Shown: positions 8,664 to 18,858 of the stretch, in pieces | Numbering within the stretch: position 1 is the first letter of the stretch | How the letters are laid out: every line of letters begins with the position of its first letter | Assembly: GCF_002979535.1 (NCBI RefSeq) | Contig: NZ_PCPB01000008.1 | Span: 1 to 64,000, forward strand | Direction of reading: 5' to 3' | DNA: 64,000 nt | Source: Brevundimonas sp. MYb52 | GTDB lineage: Bacteria; Pseudomonadota; Alphaproteobacteria; Caulobacterales; Caulobacteraceae | Translations under genes and position numbers: made by a program | Notes under the pieces: model-generated | Told to the model about the DNA's origin: nothing | The model's input: the letters and a program-made list of their open reading frames with translations, nothing else | The model's database searches: none

Positions 8664-9409
8664 GTCAGATGCTCGTCCTCGAACCAGCGCAGGCGATAGG
8701 CGTTCATCGCCGTCATCGCCAGCCGGGTGGTCAGCCGCCAGTTGACCACGGCCCCGACCGGCGCCCCGATGACGGGGATCAACTGGGCCAGCTTGGCCAG
8801 GTCGATGTAGTCGCGATACTCCAGTTGGAACTTGCGCCAGTCGAAGTCCTGGATGCGTTCGGGCTGGTGCAGGCCGCGTCCCGCCGCCTCCAACGCGGAC
8901 AGGGCCTCGGGTCGATGCCGGGCGCTGGAAAAGGCCAGCTGGAAGATGCGCAGCAGATAGAGGCGCTCAGCAAGACTCTTGCCCGAATGGCCATAGAGGG
9001 CGCCGATCTCGGCCAGCAGCTTGACCTTGATGGCCAGCAAGGCCGGGAAGTCGGCCGCCGCCAGCAGGAAGCCGCCGGCCCCCGCCACCCCGCCCTCGGC
9101 GCTGGCCGTGGTGCGATAGAGGTCGATGCGGGTGCGGATCAGGTCTTCGCGCGTCCTCAGGTCGCCATGCAGCAGGGGCTTGGCTGTGGTCCATTCGGCC
9201 CCGGCCATGATGCCCCGCGTCGTCAGTTCGACGCCGGAGGTGACGATCTGATGCACCCGCTCGGGGATGATCTTGTTGATGCGGTCCTGCGTCGCGCGGG
9301 TGGTCATGTCCCACAGGCCGGGACGGCGTAGTTGGCGTTCTCGCCAGGCTTCAGCTTCCGCCAGGACGCGGGCTTCATATTGGCGGTCGTCTTCTGTGGC
9401 GGTCATCAT
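8660..9409 (-). CDS. EcsC family protein
   Basis: A 249-residue protein with the EcsC-domain layout: basic, Trp-containing N-terminus, a hydrophobic glycine-rich stretch (GGVAGAGGFLLAAADFPALLAIKVKLL at about 110-135, split across the membrane-associated part) and a C-terminal KLAQLIPVIGAPVGAVVNWRLT segment. EcsC proteins are membrane-associated and of unclear biochemical role. The ATG at 9409, preceded by AGAGGGG, is the likely start; the frame stays open far upstream across mdh, but that extension is antisense to mdh and not real. It overlaps the HIT gene. Confidence 0.82.
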   Translation of the reverse strand: MMTATEDDRQYEARVLAEAEAWRERQLRRPGLWDMTTRATQDRINKIIPERVHQIVTSGVELTTRGIMAGAEWTTAKPLLHGDLRTREDLIRTRIDLYRTTASAEGGVAGAGGFLLAAADFPALLAIKVKLLAEIGALYGHSGKSLAERLYLLRIFQLAFSSARHRPEALSALEAAGRGLHQPERIQDFDWRKFQLEYRDYIDLAKLAQLIPVIGAPVGAVVNWRLTTRLAMTAMNAYRLRWFEDEHLT

Positions 9410-9511
9410 GCCCCTCTGGATGCGGCGACCCTCGCAGGGGCCGACCAAAGGCGCAACGCCCGGCGCTTGCTCCCGCTCCCTTGCGGGTCTAGACCGCCCG
9501 CCATCGAGTAA

Positions 9512-10510
<999 letters not shown>

Positions 10511-10519
10511 GCCAGCGAA

Positions 10520-10562
10520 GGGGCGCTATCGCTCGGCTCGCGGAGCCTCGCTGCTTGAGCGC
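10520..10562 (+). repeat. 3'-UTR structured element, mdh copy
   Basis: Begins 10 nt after the mdh stop. Outer arms GCGCT (10523-10527) and AGCGC (10558-10562). Inner stem GGCTC (10535-10539) and GAGCC (10543-10547) around a GCG triloop. The 3' side carries the conserved CTGCTTGAGC. Related to copies at 12974, 43746, 58929 and 58976. Confidence 0.7.
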
Positions 10563-10580
10563 ATAGGCGTATGGAATTGG

Positions 10581-10613
10581 AAAGGGCCGCACCTTCGGGG
10601 GGCGGCCCTTTTT
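10581..10613 (+). terminator. Rho-independent terminator of mdh
   Basis: Perfect 10-bp stem AAAGGGCCGC (10581-10590) with GCGGCCCTTT (10602-10611), followed by a T run through 10613. Confidence 0.85.
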
Positions 10614-10631
10614 CATGCGCCAGGGGCTGGT

Positions 10632-11774
10632 TCAGGCGTGAACCGGCTCCGGGGCCGCGTCGTCATCGGCTCTCTGCTCCAGCCACGAGGCGCTGCGCAT
10701 CTCGTTCAGGCGCGACACCGTGCGTTCGAACTCAAAGGCCCCGACGCCCTCGGCGTAGAGGCTCTCAGGCTCGGCCTCGGCCAGGACCACCAGCCGGGTC
10801 TTGGCCTCGTAGAGGGCGTCGATCAGGGTCACCAGCCGCCGCGCCTCGTGGTGGTTGGCCGGGCTCAACGTCGGCACGTCGGACAGGAAGAGGGTGTGGA
10901 AACGCCGGGCGATGGCCAGATAGTCCTGCGGTCCCAGGGGCGAACCGCACAGCTCGTTGAAGGTGGCGCGCGCCATGCCGCCGACCGTGCGCTGAACCCG
11001 GACCTGCCGCCCCAAGACGGGCAGGGCTGCCGGCTCCTCGGGCTCGCCGCCCTTGAGGTCCGACCACAGGGTTTCGAAGCCAGAGCGCGCCGCATCATCC
11101 AGCGGCGAGAACCAGACCTTGGCCCCGGCCATCCGGTCCAGGCGGAAATCGCGGGCGCCGGCCGTCTCCACCACCTCGCAGCGCTGCCGCAGGATGTCGA
11201 TGAAGGGCAGGAAGAGCTGGCGGTTGATGCCGTTCTTGTAGAGGTCCTCGGGCGCGCGGTTCGAGGTGACCGCCAGCACCACCCGCTTTTCGAACAGGGC
11301 CTCGAACAGCCGGCCCAGGATCATGGCGTCGGCGATGTCGGTGACCTGAAGTTCGTCAAAGCACAGCAGCCGCGCTTCCGAAGCGATCAGGGCCGCGATC
11401 GGCGGAATGGGGTCGTCGCCCTTGCTCGTGCCGAACACCGCCTTGCGCGTGCGGGCGTCGCCTTCGCGCCACTGTTTCACCAGGTCGTGGATGCGGGCCA
11501 TGAAGGCGTGGAAGTGGGCGCGCACCTTCTTCTGCTCGGGCGTGGCCGAGTAGAAGAGGTCCATCAGCATGGACTTGCCGCGGCCGGGCGGGCCCCAGAT
11601 GTAGATGCCCTTGACCTCGGGCGGGCGGCCGAACAGGCCCTTCTTCGACAGGTCCGCCTCCAGCCGTTCCAGCGCGGTCAGCAGCTCCAGCTGCTTTGGA
11701 TCGGGGGCGATGACGCCCTCTTCGACGCGGATGTCGTAGGCGTTGCGAATGCGAGAAGTCATGGTCAGCGGCAT
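10632..11774 (-). CDS. zapE: Cell division protein ZapE (AFG1-family ATPase)
   Basis: A 380-residue P-loop ATPase of the AFG1/ZapE family, which in enterobacteria modulates the Z-ring. Walker A GPPGRGKS is at residues 61-68 and Walker B appears as LLCFDELQV. The later TSNRAPEDLYKNGINRQLFLPFI is a strong family signature. Start at ATG 11774 (MPLTMTSR) or four codons later at 11762; neither has a textbook ribosome-binding site. The frame remains open farther upstream, but that part is antisense to asd. It is divergent from asd. Confidence 0.93.
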   Translation of the reverse strand: MPLTMTSRIRNAYDIRVEEGVIAPDPKQLELLTALERLEADLSKKGLFGRPPEVKGIYIWGPPGRGKSMLMDLFYSATPEQKKVRAHFHAFMARIHDLVKQWREGDARTRKAVFGTSKGDDPIPPIAALIASEARLLCFDELQVTDIADAMILGRLFEALFEKRVVLAVTSNRAPEDLYKNGINRQLFLPFIDILRQRCEVVETAGARDFRLDRMAGAKVWFSPLDDAARSGFETLWSDLKGGEPEEPAALPVLGRQVRVQRTVGGMARATFNELCGSPLGPQDYLAIARRFHTLFLSDVPTLSPANHHEARRLVTLIDALYEAKTRLVVLAEAEPESLYAEGVGAFEFERTVSRLNEMRSASWLEQRADDDAAPEPVHA

Positions 11775-11921
11775 AGCCCCATGGGGCGGATCAGGGAAGG
11801 CGAGGGCGCTTCTTGCCTCTTGAAGCAGGAATTTGGTGAAAACTGGTTGCTTCGCGCTTGCGAAAGACCCAAATGCAGAACCGCTTTTCTCCCCAGCGCC
11901 CCTTCTAAGGATATTCTGATC

Positions 11922-12968
11922 ATGGGCTATCGCGTCGCCGTCGTTGGCGCCACCGGCAATGTCGGTCGTGAAATGATGAACATCATCGAGGAACTGAACT
12001 TCCCCGTTGAGAAGATGCACGCGATCGCCTCACGAAAATCCAAGGGCGTGGAGGTCGCCTTCGGCGACAAGACGCTGAAGTGCGAGGACCTGGAGCAGTT
12101 CGACTTCTCCACCGTCGACGTCGTTCTGATGAGCGCCGGCGGCTCGGTGTCCAAGGCCTGGTCGGAAAAGATCGGCAAGGCCGGTCCCATCGTCATCGAC
12201 AACTCCTCGGCCTTCCGCATGGACCCCGAGGTGCCGCTGATCGTGCCCGAGGTGAACCCCGACGCGGTCAAGCTGGCGCGCAAGAAGAACATCGTCGCCA
12301 ACCCCAACTGCTCGACCGCCCAACTGGTCGTGGCTTTGAAGCCCCTGCATGACGCGGCTAAGGCCAAGCGCGTGGTGGTCTCGACCTATCAATCCGTGTC
12401 GGGCGCCGGCAAGGAAGGCATGGACGAGCTGTGGAACCAGACCAAGGCCATCTACGGCCTGGGCGACGCCACGCCCAAGAAGTTCCCCAAGCAGATCGCC
12501 TTCAACGTCATCCCCTACATCGGCTCCTTCCGCGACGACGGTTACACCGACGAGGAAGCCAAGATGTGGGACGAGACGCACAAGATGATCGACCCCTCGA
12601 TCAAGCTGACCGTGACCTGCGTCCGCGTGCCGGTCTTCGTCGGTCACTCGGAAGCCGTGACGGTCGAGTTCGATCGCCCGATCGAGCCGGACGAGGCCCG
12701 CGAGATCCTGCGCGAGGCGCCCGGCGTCCTGGTCATCGATAAGCTGGAGCACGACGGCTACATCACCCCCGTCGACGCCGCCGGCGAGCACGCCGTCTAT
12801 GTCAGCCGCATCCGCAAGGACCCGACCGTTGAGAACGGCCTGTCGTTCTGGGTGGTGTCGGACAACCTGCGCAAGGGCGCGGCCCTGAACGCCGTCCAGA
12901 TCGCCCAACTGCTGGACGAAACCGGCGTCATCACCCCGTCCAGCGGCTACCGCAGCCTGAGTGTCTAA
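11922..12968 (+). CDS. asd: Aspartate-semialdehyde dehydrogenase
   Basis: Reduces aspartyl phosphate to aspartate semialdehyde with NADPH, the branch point to lysine, diaminopimelate, threonine and methionine. The 348-residue protein has the cofactor motif VGATGNVG at residues 8-15 and the catalytic Cys130 in NPNCST; the later RVPVFVGHSEAV contains the conserved His. Start at ATG 11922 with AAGGA upstream; the long open frame before it is antisense to zapE. A member of the 3'-UTR element family follows its stop. Confidence 0.96.
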   Translation: MGYRVAVVGATGNVGREMMNIIEELNFPVEKMHAIASRKSKGVEVAFGDKTLKCEDLEQFDFSTVDVVLMSAGGSVSKAWSEKIGKAGPIVIDNSSAFRMDPEVPLIVPEVNPDAVKLARKKNIVANPNCSTAQLVVALKPLHDAAKAKRVVVSTYQSVSGAGKEGMDELWNQTKAIYGLGDATPKKFPKQIAFNVIPYIGSFRDDGYTDEEAKMWDETHKMIDPSIKLTVTCVRVPVFVGHSEAVTVEFDRPIEPDEAREILREAPGVLVIDKLEHDGYITPVDAAGEHAVYVSRIRKDPTVENGLSFWVVSDNLRKGAALNAVQIAQLLDETGVITPSSGYRSLSV

Positions 12969-12973
12969 GTGAA

Positions 12974-13015
12974 GGGGGCCTAACGCCCCGCGGGCGCCGC
13001 GGGGCTGCTTGAGGC
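12974..13015 (+). repeat. 3'-UTR structured element, asd copy
   Basis: Begins six bases after the asd stop. Outer arms GCCT (12978-12981) and AGGC (13012-13015). Inner stem CCCCGCGG (12986-12993) with CCGCGGGG (12997-13004) around a GCG triloop. The flank CTGCTTGAGG matches the mdh copy although the stem sequence is entirely different. Confidence 0.65.
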
Positions 13016-13079
13016 TCGTTTCGTATCCTCTCCAAGTCTCCGTCGCGTTTGGCGCGGCGGAGGCCGAAAGGTCCGCCCT

Positions 13080-14084
13080 GTGACCGCGTCCCCCTCTGCG
13101 ACCTCGTCCGAAGCCCGCGCCGCCCTGATGGCGGGGGTGGGCTGCTATCTGCTGTGGGGCTTCATCCCCCTGGTCTTCCAGCAGATGGCGCATCAGGGCG
13201 CCGACGCCTGGGAGATCATGGGCCACCGCGCCGTCTGGGGCGTGCTGTGGGCTTTGCTGCTGGTGCTGCTCGCGCGTCAGTGGAGCCAGGTGGTCGCCGT
13301 CTTCCGCCAGCCCAAGGTCCTGGGCTGGCTGGCCCTGTCGGCGGTGTTGATCGCGACCAACTGGACGACCTATGTCGTGGCGGTGAACAACGGGCGGACT
13401 CTGGACGCTTCGCTCGGCTACTATCTCAACCCCCTGCTCAACATGGCCGCCGGGGCCTGGTTGTTCCGTGAACGGATCGATCGTTTCGGCGCCGCCGCCA
13501 TCGGTCTGGCCGCCGTCGGGGTGGTGCTGCAGACCCTGGCCCTGGGGCACGCGCCCTGGGTGTCGCTGCTGCTGGCCTTCAGCTTTGCCGGCTATGGCAT
13601 CATCCGAAAGCGCGTCTCGGTCGAGGCCCAGACCGGCCTCTTCATGGAATGCCTGCTGCTGGCCGCGCCGGGTCTGGCCTGGGTCGTCTTCATCGAGGCG
13701 ACGGGGCAAGGCCACTTCACCACCTCGCCGGCCGCCACCTTCTGGCTGCTGTTCGCCGGCCCGGCCACGGTCATCCCGCTCGCTCTCTTCGCCTGGGCGG
13801 CGCGGCGCATGCCCCTGTCGAGCATGGGCTTCCTGCAGTTCCTGGCCCCGACCATCGTCTTCTTTATCGGCATGATGCAGGGCGAAGCTCTCGGCGCTTT
13901 GCGCATCGCCTCCTTTGCCTTCATCTGGCTGGGCGCCGCCGTCTTCGCCGTGGGGGCGGTCGTAAAGGTGCGCCGGGCCAGCCGCACCGCCGAGACCATC
14001 GTCGCCCCGGAACCGGGTCTGTTGGACGACCCGGCCGAGGACCGCATGGCGGCCCTGGATCAGGAAGCGCGCGCCCCGCGTTGA
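13080..14084 (+). CDS. rarD: RarD-like EamA family transporter
   Basis: A 334-residue inner-membrane protein with about ten hydrophobic helices and two EamA repeats. The opening GVGCYLLWGFIPLVFQ and the segment LIATNWTTYVVAVNNGRTLDASLGYYLNP are characteristic of RarD, a putative drug/metabolite exporter linked to chloramphenicol sensitivity in E. coli. The substrate is unknown. GTG start at 13080 with AAAGG upstream. A hydrophilic C-terminal tail of about 35 residues extends past the last helix. Confidence 0.88.
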   Translation: MTASPSATSSEARAALMAGVGCYLLWGFIPLVFQQMAHQGADAWEIMGHRAVWGVLWALLLVLLARQWSQVVAVFRQPKVLGWLALSAVLIATNWTTYVVAVNNGRTLDASLGYYLNPLLNMAAGAWLFRERIDRFGAAAIGLAAVGVVLQTLALGHAPWVSLLLAFSFAGYGIIRKRVSVEAQTGLFMECLLLAAPGLAWVVFIEATGQGHFTTSPAATFWLLFAGPATVIPLALFAWAARRMPLSSMGFLQFLAPTIVFFIGMMQGEALGALRIASFAFIWLGAAVFAVGAVVKVRRASRTAETIVAPEPGLLDDPAEDRMAALDQEARAPR

Positions 14085-14115
14085 GATTGGCGGCCGTTCC
14101 AGCCTAGAAGGGCTG

Positions 14116-14667
14116 ATGATCCGCGCCCGCTCTCTCGCCGCCCTCGTCTTGTCCGTCGCCCTGGCGACCGGAACGTCCGCCTGCGCCCAGAGCGTCGGCA
14201 TGCAGGGAGGGGGCGACGAAGTCATCCGCACCGCCCGGAGCGAGGCGCCAGCGCCGCTCGCCCCGCCGGTGGTCGTGCCGACGACGGCCGAGACCTTCGA
14301 CGCCGTCAGCAACACTCTGGACGCCGCCGCCGAGGCCTGGTCTTCGGGCGACGTCGAGGCGGTCATGGCCACCTATGTCCAGGACGAGCCCCTGCTGGTC
14401 TTCCTCGGCGACACGCCGCTGAAGGGGCCGGACAGCGTACGTGCGGCGCTTCAGGCCCGCGCCGCCCAGCCCGGCGGCCTGGGCCAGATGACCTATGAGT
14501 GGTTCGAGACCCTGCAGTTCGACGTCAACACCACAGTGGTCTCGGGTCGGGTGGTCATGCGCCGCGAGGGCAAGACCGATCGGGGCCTGTTCACCCGCGT
14601 CCTGCGCCGCACCGAGGACGGTTGGCGCATCGTCCACGATCAACTGGCCTGGGGGGCGGACGCCTAA
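14116..14667 (+). CDS. Exported SnoaL/NTF2-like protein (DUF4440-type)
   Basis: A 183-residue protein with an N-terminal signal sequence (hydrophobic residues 7-20, then TSACAQS). The Cys could indicate a lipoprotein, but the residue at -3 is not the usual Leu, so signal peptidase I cleavage is equally likely. The mature part resembles the NTF2-like fold: an AAAEAWSSGDVEAVMATY helix, PLLVFLG, and a terminal RVLRRTEDGWRIVHDQLAW strand. Small-molecule binding or catalysis is possible but unassigned. It follows rarD by 31 bases and its stop overlaps the convergent serine hydrolase gene by four bases. Confidence 0.75.
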   Translation: MIRARSLAALVLSVALATGTSACAQSVGMQGGGDEVIRTARSEAPAPLAPPVVVPTTAETFDAVSNTLDAAAEAWSSGDVEAVMATYVQDEPLLVFLGDTPLKGPDSVRAALQARAAQPGGLGQMTYEWFETLQFDVNTTVVSGRVVMRREGKTDRGLFTRVLRRTEDGWRIVHDQLAWGADA

Positions 14668-15809
14668 AGGTTCGCGTAGAGCGCCTCAACCAGCCGCAGG
14701 GCGCGCGGGTCGCCGATCAGATGCGGCGACTGACGCGTCATGACATAGGCCGCCGAAACTCCTGTCGCCGGATCGGCGAAGGCCATCGACCCGCCCCAGC
14801 CGCAGTGACCGACCGCCGCCGGATTGGGGCCGAAGACGTTCAGGCCCTGGTTGCGGGTGAAGCCCGCCGCCCAGCTCATGACATAGGGCAGGACCTTGTC
14901 CTGGCCGTGGATGCGCTCGCGCGTCGCCTGGGTCAGGGTCTCCTGAGATAGGACCGGCAGCTCATCCAGGGCGCCGCCCGTGGCGACCACCGACATCATC
15001 CGCGCCAGGTCCCTGGCGGTGCCATGCAGGTTGGCCGAGGGGATTTCCGCCATGCGCCATTCGGTCGAGCCGCGCCCGCCCGGCGCCGAGCCCCGGTCGA
15101 GGAAGGCGGCCTTCTTGATCGCGTCGATGGGTCCAAGGTCGGGCGCCGCCGCCGGTTTGCGCAGCTGGGCCACGCGACCGTGCTCGCTCTCGGGCAGGCC
15201 GATCCACAGGTCGAGGTCGAACGGCTGGGCGAAGTCCTCGCGCAGGGCCGTCCCCATGCTCCGCCCATCAACGATGCGGAACAGCTCGCCCGCCAGATAG
15301 CCGATGGTGATGGGGTGATAGCCTGACGCCGTGCCCGGCTCCCACAAGGGGGCCTGGGCCGCCAGCCTGTCCAGCACGGCCTGCCGGTCGAACCAGATCT
15401 CGGGTTCGACCCCGTCGGAAAAGCCCGGCAGGCCCGACTGATGGCTCATCAACTGGCCGACAGTCAGCGCGTCCTTGCCCGCCGCGCCAAAGGCCGGCCA
15501 ATGGTCGGCGACCCGGTCCTCATAGGACAGCAGGCCCTTGTCCACGCAGCGCCCGATCATCAGGGCCATGACCGCCTTGCCGGTCGAGAAGACCGGAACC
15601 AGGGTCCTGTCAGTAAAGGGCGTCTTGCCCGCCAGATCGGCCGATCCGGCCCACAGGTCCACCGCCACCTCGCCGTCAATGGTCACGCTGAAGCGCGCCG
15701 CCAGCTCGTTGAGGCTCTCGGGGGCATCTACGAAGTTGGCGGCGAAGGCGTCCTTCACCGCGTTGAAACGGGCGGGGCAGAGGCCGTGGATTTCGGGCAA
15801 GTCAGTCAT
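14664..15809 (-). CDS. Serine hydrolase / class C beta-lactamase-fold esterase
   Basis: A 381-residue protein of the beta-lactamase-related family (family VIII esterases). The nucleophile motif SxxK is in VFSTGKAVMALM around residue 75, the segment LMSHQSGLPGF follows, and a YxP-type motif occurs in SGYHPITIGYLAGELF. The C-terminal VGHCGWGGS, with HCGWGG in place of the KTG box, is typical of the esterase branch. No signal peptide is visible, so it is probably cytoplasmic. It is the downstream neighbour of the M28 peptidase on the same strand. Confidence 0.88.
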   Translation of the reverse strand: MTDLPEIHGLCPARFNAVKDAFAANFVDAPESLNELAARFSVTIDGEVAVDLWAGSADLAGKTPFTDRTLVPVFSTGKAVMALMIGRCVDKGLLSYEDRVADHWPAFGAAGKDALTVGQLMSHQSGLPGFSDGVEPEIWFDRQAVLDRLAAQAPLWEPGTASGYHPITIGYLAGELFRIVDGRSMGTALREDFAQPFDLDLWIGLPESEHGRVAQLRKPAAAPDLGPIDAIKKAAFLDRGSAPGGRGSTEWRMAEIPSANLHGTARDLARMMSVVATGGALDELPVLSQETLTQATRERIHGQDKVLPYVMSWAAGFTRNQGLNVFGPNPAAVGHCGWGGSMAFADPATGVSAAYVMTRQSPHLIGDPRALRLVEALYANL

Positions 15810-15840
15810 GATCGGGATCTAGCGCGTCAGGTCCTTCAGG

Positions 15841-17493
15841 TCACGGCTTGCGCGCCGCCGCCGAGGCCGCCCGCGCCGCCTCGAACTCGTCGCCCGGCTT
15901 CCACGCGGGCCAGTCGCGCGAATTGGCCAGGGCGGAACCGACCTCATAGAGCAGCTGAACATCGGCGGCGGCGGCGTCCATCTTCCACTCCGGCGTCCAT
16001 TCGTCCGTAGGCTGATGATAGCGGTTGGCGACATAGTCGCGGCTGGCGGCGTTATGGCCGGTGAAGCCGGCGGCGGCGAACAGGGCGGGCACGCCCTTCC
16101 TCGCCAGCGGGAAGTGGTCCGAGCGATAGAAGGCGCCGGCCTGGGGCGCGGGATCGGGGATCAGGCGGCGGCCTTCGCGTCCGGCGAAGACAGCCAGCCG
16201 GTCGTCCAGATCATTCTTGCCCGCGCCGATGACGACGATGTTGGGGTCGATCTCGGTCCCCGGCAGCAGGCTGTCCATATTGATGTTGGCCACCGTGGTC
16301 TCCAGCGGCCAGACCGGATTGGCGGCGTAGTATTCGGCCCCCAGCAGGCCCGTCTCCTCGGCCGCCCAACTGACGAAGACGGTCGAGCGTTCGGGGCGCG
16401 GCCCCTCGGCGAACAGGCGGGCCAGCTCGAGCACGGCCGCCACGCCGGTCGCATTGTCCACGGCGCCGTTATAGATGTCGTCGCCGTTCTTGGGCGTGGC
16501 GCGGCCATAGGCGTCCCAGTGGGCGCCGAACATGACCGTCTCGTCGGGGTGGGTCGTGCCCGGCAGGCGGGCCATGACGTTGCGGGTCTGCACCCGGTCG
16601 GCCTTTTGGCCAAAGTCGATGGACATGGTCACGCCGTCCAGCGTCACTGGCAGGAAGTCAGGGGTGCGGGCCTGAGCCTTCAGTGCGGCGAAGTCGAGCC
16701 CGGCGTCCTGGAACAGCTTCTCGGCCACGGCGCCCTGGATCCAGCCCTGGGCCGCCACGCGTTCCTTGTCCGGGTCGGCGCGGACGATGTCGAACTTGGG
16801 CGCGACCGAGGAATTCTCCAGCGTGGACCAGGGGTAACCCGCTCCCGCCGTGTCATGGATGACCAGAACGCCCGCCGCGCCCTGCGCCGCGGCCTCCTGG
16901 AACTTGTAGGTCCAGCGCCCGGCGAAGGTCATGGCCTGACCATCGAACTTGCCCGACACCGGATGGCCTTCCGGTGCGCCGAAGTCGGGGTCGTTGACCA
17001 GGACCAGCATGATCTTGCCGCGCAGATCGACGCCCTTGTAGTCGTCCCAGTTGCGCTCGGGCGCATCGACGCCGTAGCCGACGAAGACCAGGGGCGCGTC
17101 GGTGAGCGTGATGTGGCTGACCGGCCGGTCGGAGGAGACAATGACGTCGGTGGCGCGTTGCAGGGCCGTGGTCTGGCCGTTGGCGGTCACGCTGATGGCC
17201 GCCGGGCCGTCCTGGCTGGTGCGGCTGACCTGGGCCACCTGCACCCAGGACCCGTCGGGACCGCCGGGCTCCAGTCCGAGCGCCTGAAACTGCTGCGTCA
17301 GCCATTCGATGGTCTTGTCCTCGCCTGGCGTGACCGGGGCGCGACCTTCGAATTCGTCCGAGGCCAGGACCCGCGTCGCCTCGCTGAGGCGGATCGGATC
17401 GACACGCCCGAGCGGGGCCGTTTGCGCCAAGACCGAAGTCGAGGTCATCAGAACGGCGATCAGGCCGAAGGCGGCGGAACGGGACATCGACAT
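15841..17493 (-). CDS. Exported M28 family zinc peptidase with PA domain
   Basis: About 550 residues with a signal peptide ending in SVLAQ, so exported to the periplasm. Metal ligands of an M28 aminopeptidase are visible in order: His in FGAHWDAYG, Asp in GAVDNATGV, Glu pair in AAEETGLLG, Asp in NINMDSL, and His in RYHQPTDEW. A protease-associated (PA) insert lies between about residues 130 and 270. It probably trims peptides taken up or released in the envelope. Start at ATG 17493; a GTG three codons upstream is an alternative. Confidence 0.9.
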   Translation of the reverse strand: MSMSRSAAFGLIAVLMTSTSVLAQTAPLGRVDPIRLSEATRVLASDEFEGRAPVTPGEDKTIEWLTQQFQALGLEPGGPDGSWVQVAQVSRTSQDGPAAISVTANGQTTALQRATDVIVSSDRPVSHITLTDAPLVFVGYGVDAPERNWDDYKGVDLRGKIMLVLVNDPDFGAPEGHPVSGKFDGQAMTFAGRWTYKFQEAAAQGAAGVLVIHDTAGAGYPWSTLENSSVAPKFDIVRADPDKERVAAQGWIQGAVAEKLFQDAGLDFAALKAQARTPDFLPVTLDGVTMSIDFGQKADRVQTRNVMARLPGTTHPDETVMFGAHWDAYGRATPKNGDDIYNGAVDNATGVAAVLELARLFAEGPRPERSTVFVSWAAEETGLLGAEYYAANPVWPLETTVANINMDSLLPGTEIDPNIVVIGAGKNDLDDRLAVFAGREGRRLIPDPAPQAGAFYRSDHFPLARKGVPALFAAAGFTGHNAASRDYVANRYHQPTDEWTPEWKMDAAAADVQLLYEVGSALANSRDWPAWKPGDEFEAARAASAAARKP

Positions 17494-17585
17494 GAAGCGC
17501 ACTCGATCAGCTGGAGAAGGTGAACACGCTGCCCCCTCGCGGCTCTGCTGTCGACCCCCGGCCTTGGTCGATCAGCCGTGAGCCA

Positions 17586-18809
17586 TCAGCGCGTTTGCAG
17601 CCAGACTCCCACCCCGGTCGCAGCCATGACGCCCGAGGCGAAGGCGGCCTGCAGCAGATAGCCGCCAGTCGGGGCCTCCCAGTCCAGCATCTCGCCGGCA
17701 AGGAAGACGCCTGGCCGGGCCTTGAGCATCAGGCGGTCGTCCACGGCGTCCAGCGTCACGCCCCCGGCCGAGGAGATCGCGCGGCTCAGGCCCTGCGCCC
17801 CGGTCAGGGTCAGGCTGACGCCCTTGATGCGGGCCGCCAGCGGACCGGGCTCGGTCGGCAAGGGGCCGTCTTCGCGCAGCAGGGCGATGGCGGCGGGGTC
17901 GAGATGGACGATCTTCCTCAGCCAGTTGGACAGGCTGTCCTTGCCGCGCGGCTTCAGCAGCTTCTGGGTCAGAGCCTGTCGGCTGATGTCGGGGCGCAGG
18001 TCCAGCGTCAGTTCGGCCTTGCCGTCACGGGCGATGGCCTCGCGCAGGCCCGCCGACAGGGCGTAGACGCCGCCGCCCTCGACGCCATAGGCGGCGATCA
18101 TGGCCTCGCCGCGCACCGTGCGCCCGGCGTGGCTCAGGGCGACGCCTTTCACCGGCTGGCCGGCGAAACGGTCGCGCAGCAGGGGCGACCAGGCGACGTC
18201 GAAGCCGACGTTGGAGGGCTGGAAGGGAGCGACGGCGACGCCCGCCGTTTCCAGCTCGGGAACCCAGGCGGCGTCGGACCCCATCCGGGCCCAGCTAGCG
18301 CCGCCGAGCGCCAGCACCACGGCGTCGGGCCGTTCCAGCCGCTCGCCCTCTGGGGTGTCGAAGGCGAGCGCGCCGTCTTTCCAGCCGGTCCAGCGCGAGC
18401 GCGTGCGGATCTCGACGCCCAGTCCTTCAAGCCGCGCCAGCCAGGCGCGCAGCAGGGGCGAGGCCTTCATGGTCTTGGGGAAGACCCGGCCCGACGAGCC
18501 GACGAAGGTTTCCTGTCCCAGGCCCTCGGCCCAGGCGGTCAGGTCGGCGGGGGAAAAGGCGGTCAGCCACGCGGCGACGCGGTCGCGCGCGGGGCCGTAG
18601 CGGTCGAGGAAGGGCTCCAGCGCCTCCGAATGGGTCAGGTTCAGCCCGCCACGTCCGGCCAGCAGGAACTTGCGCCCCACCGAGGGCATCCGCTCATGTA
18701 CGGTGACGCGCAGGCGCGCAGTGGCCAGGCGTTCGGCGGCCATCAATCCGGCGGGGCCGGCGCCGATCACGGCGACAGTGGAGAAAAGGGGGGAGGGGGC
18801 GTCGGTCAT
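17586..18809 (-). CDS. NAD(P)/FAD-dependent oxidoreductase, BaiN/HI0933-like (TIGR03862-type)
   Basis: A 407-residue flavoprotein. The dinucleotide-binding motif VAVIGAGPAGLMAAERL is at residues 12-28, followed by GRKFLLAGRGGLNLTHSE, the signature of the HI0933/YhiN family. A second family stretch near the C-terminus is GVFLAGEMLDWEAPTGGYLLQ. The SSGRVFPK segment is also diagnostic. The substrate is unknown; family members have been linked to reductive steroid or aromatic chemistry. It lies upstream of the M28 gene on the same strand with an 92-base gap and no evident terminator. Confidence 0.9.
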   Translation of the reverse strand: MTDAPSPLFSTVAVIGAGPAGLMAAERLATARLRVTVHERMPSVGRKFLLAGRGGLNLTHSEALEPFLDRYGPARDRVAAWLTAFSPADLTAWAEGLGQETFVGSSGRVFPKTMKASPLLRAWLARLEGLGVEIRTRSRWTGWKDGALAFDTPEGERLERPDAVVLALGGASWARMGSDAAWVPELETAGVAVAPFQPSNVGFDVAWSPLLRDRFAGQPVKGVALSHAGRTVRGEAMIAAYGVEGGGVYALSAGLREAIARDGKAELTLDLRPDISRQALTQKLLKPRGKDSLSNWLRKIVHLDPAAIALLREDGPLPTEPGPLAARIKGVSLTLTGAQGLSRAISSAGGVTLDAVDDRLMLKARPGVFLAGEMLDWEAPTGGYLLQAAFASGVMAATGVGVWLQTR

Positions 18810-18858
18810 CAGGCCTTCCTAGACCGGAACGCTCGCGAACGGCATACGCTCTGTCCTT

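Noticed and set aside
18827..18840. GAAC-N6-GAAC between the BaiN-like and GreA-like genes, resembling a LexA box
   Set aside because: The spacer is six bases rather than the seven of the alphaproteobacterial operator, so it is not supported as an SOS site.
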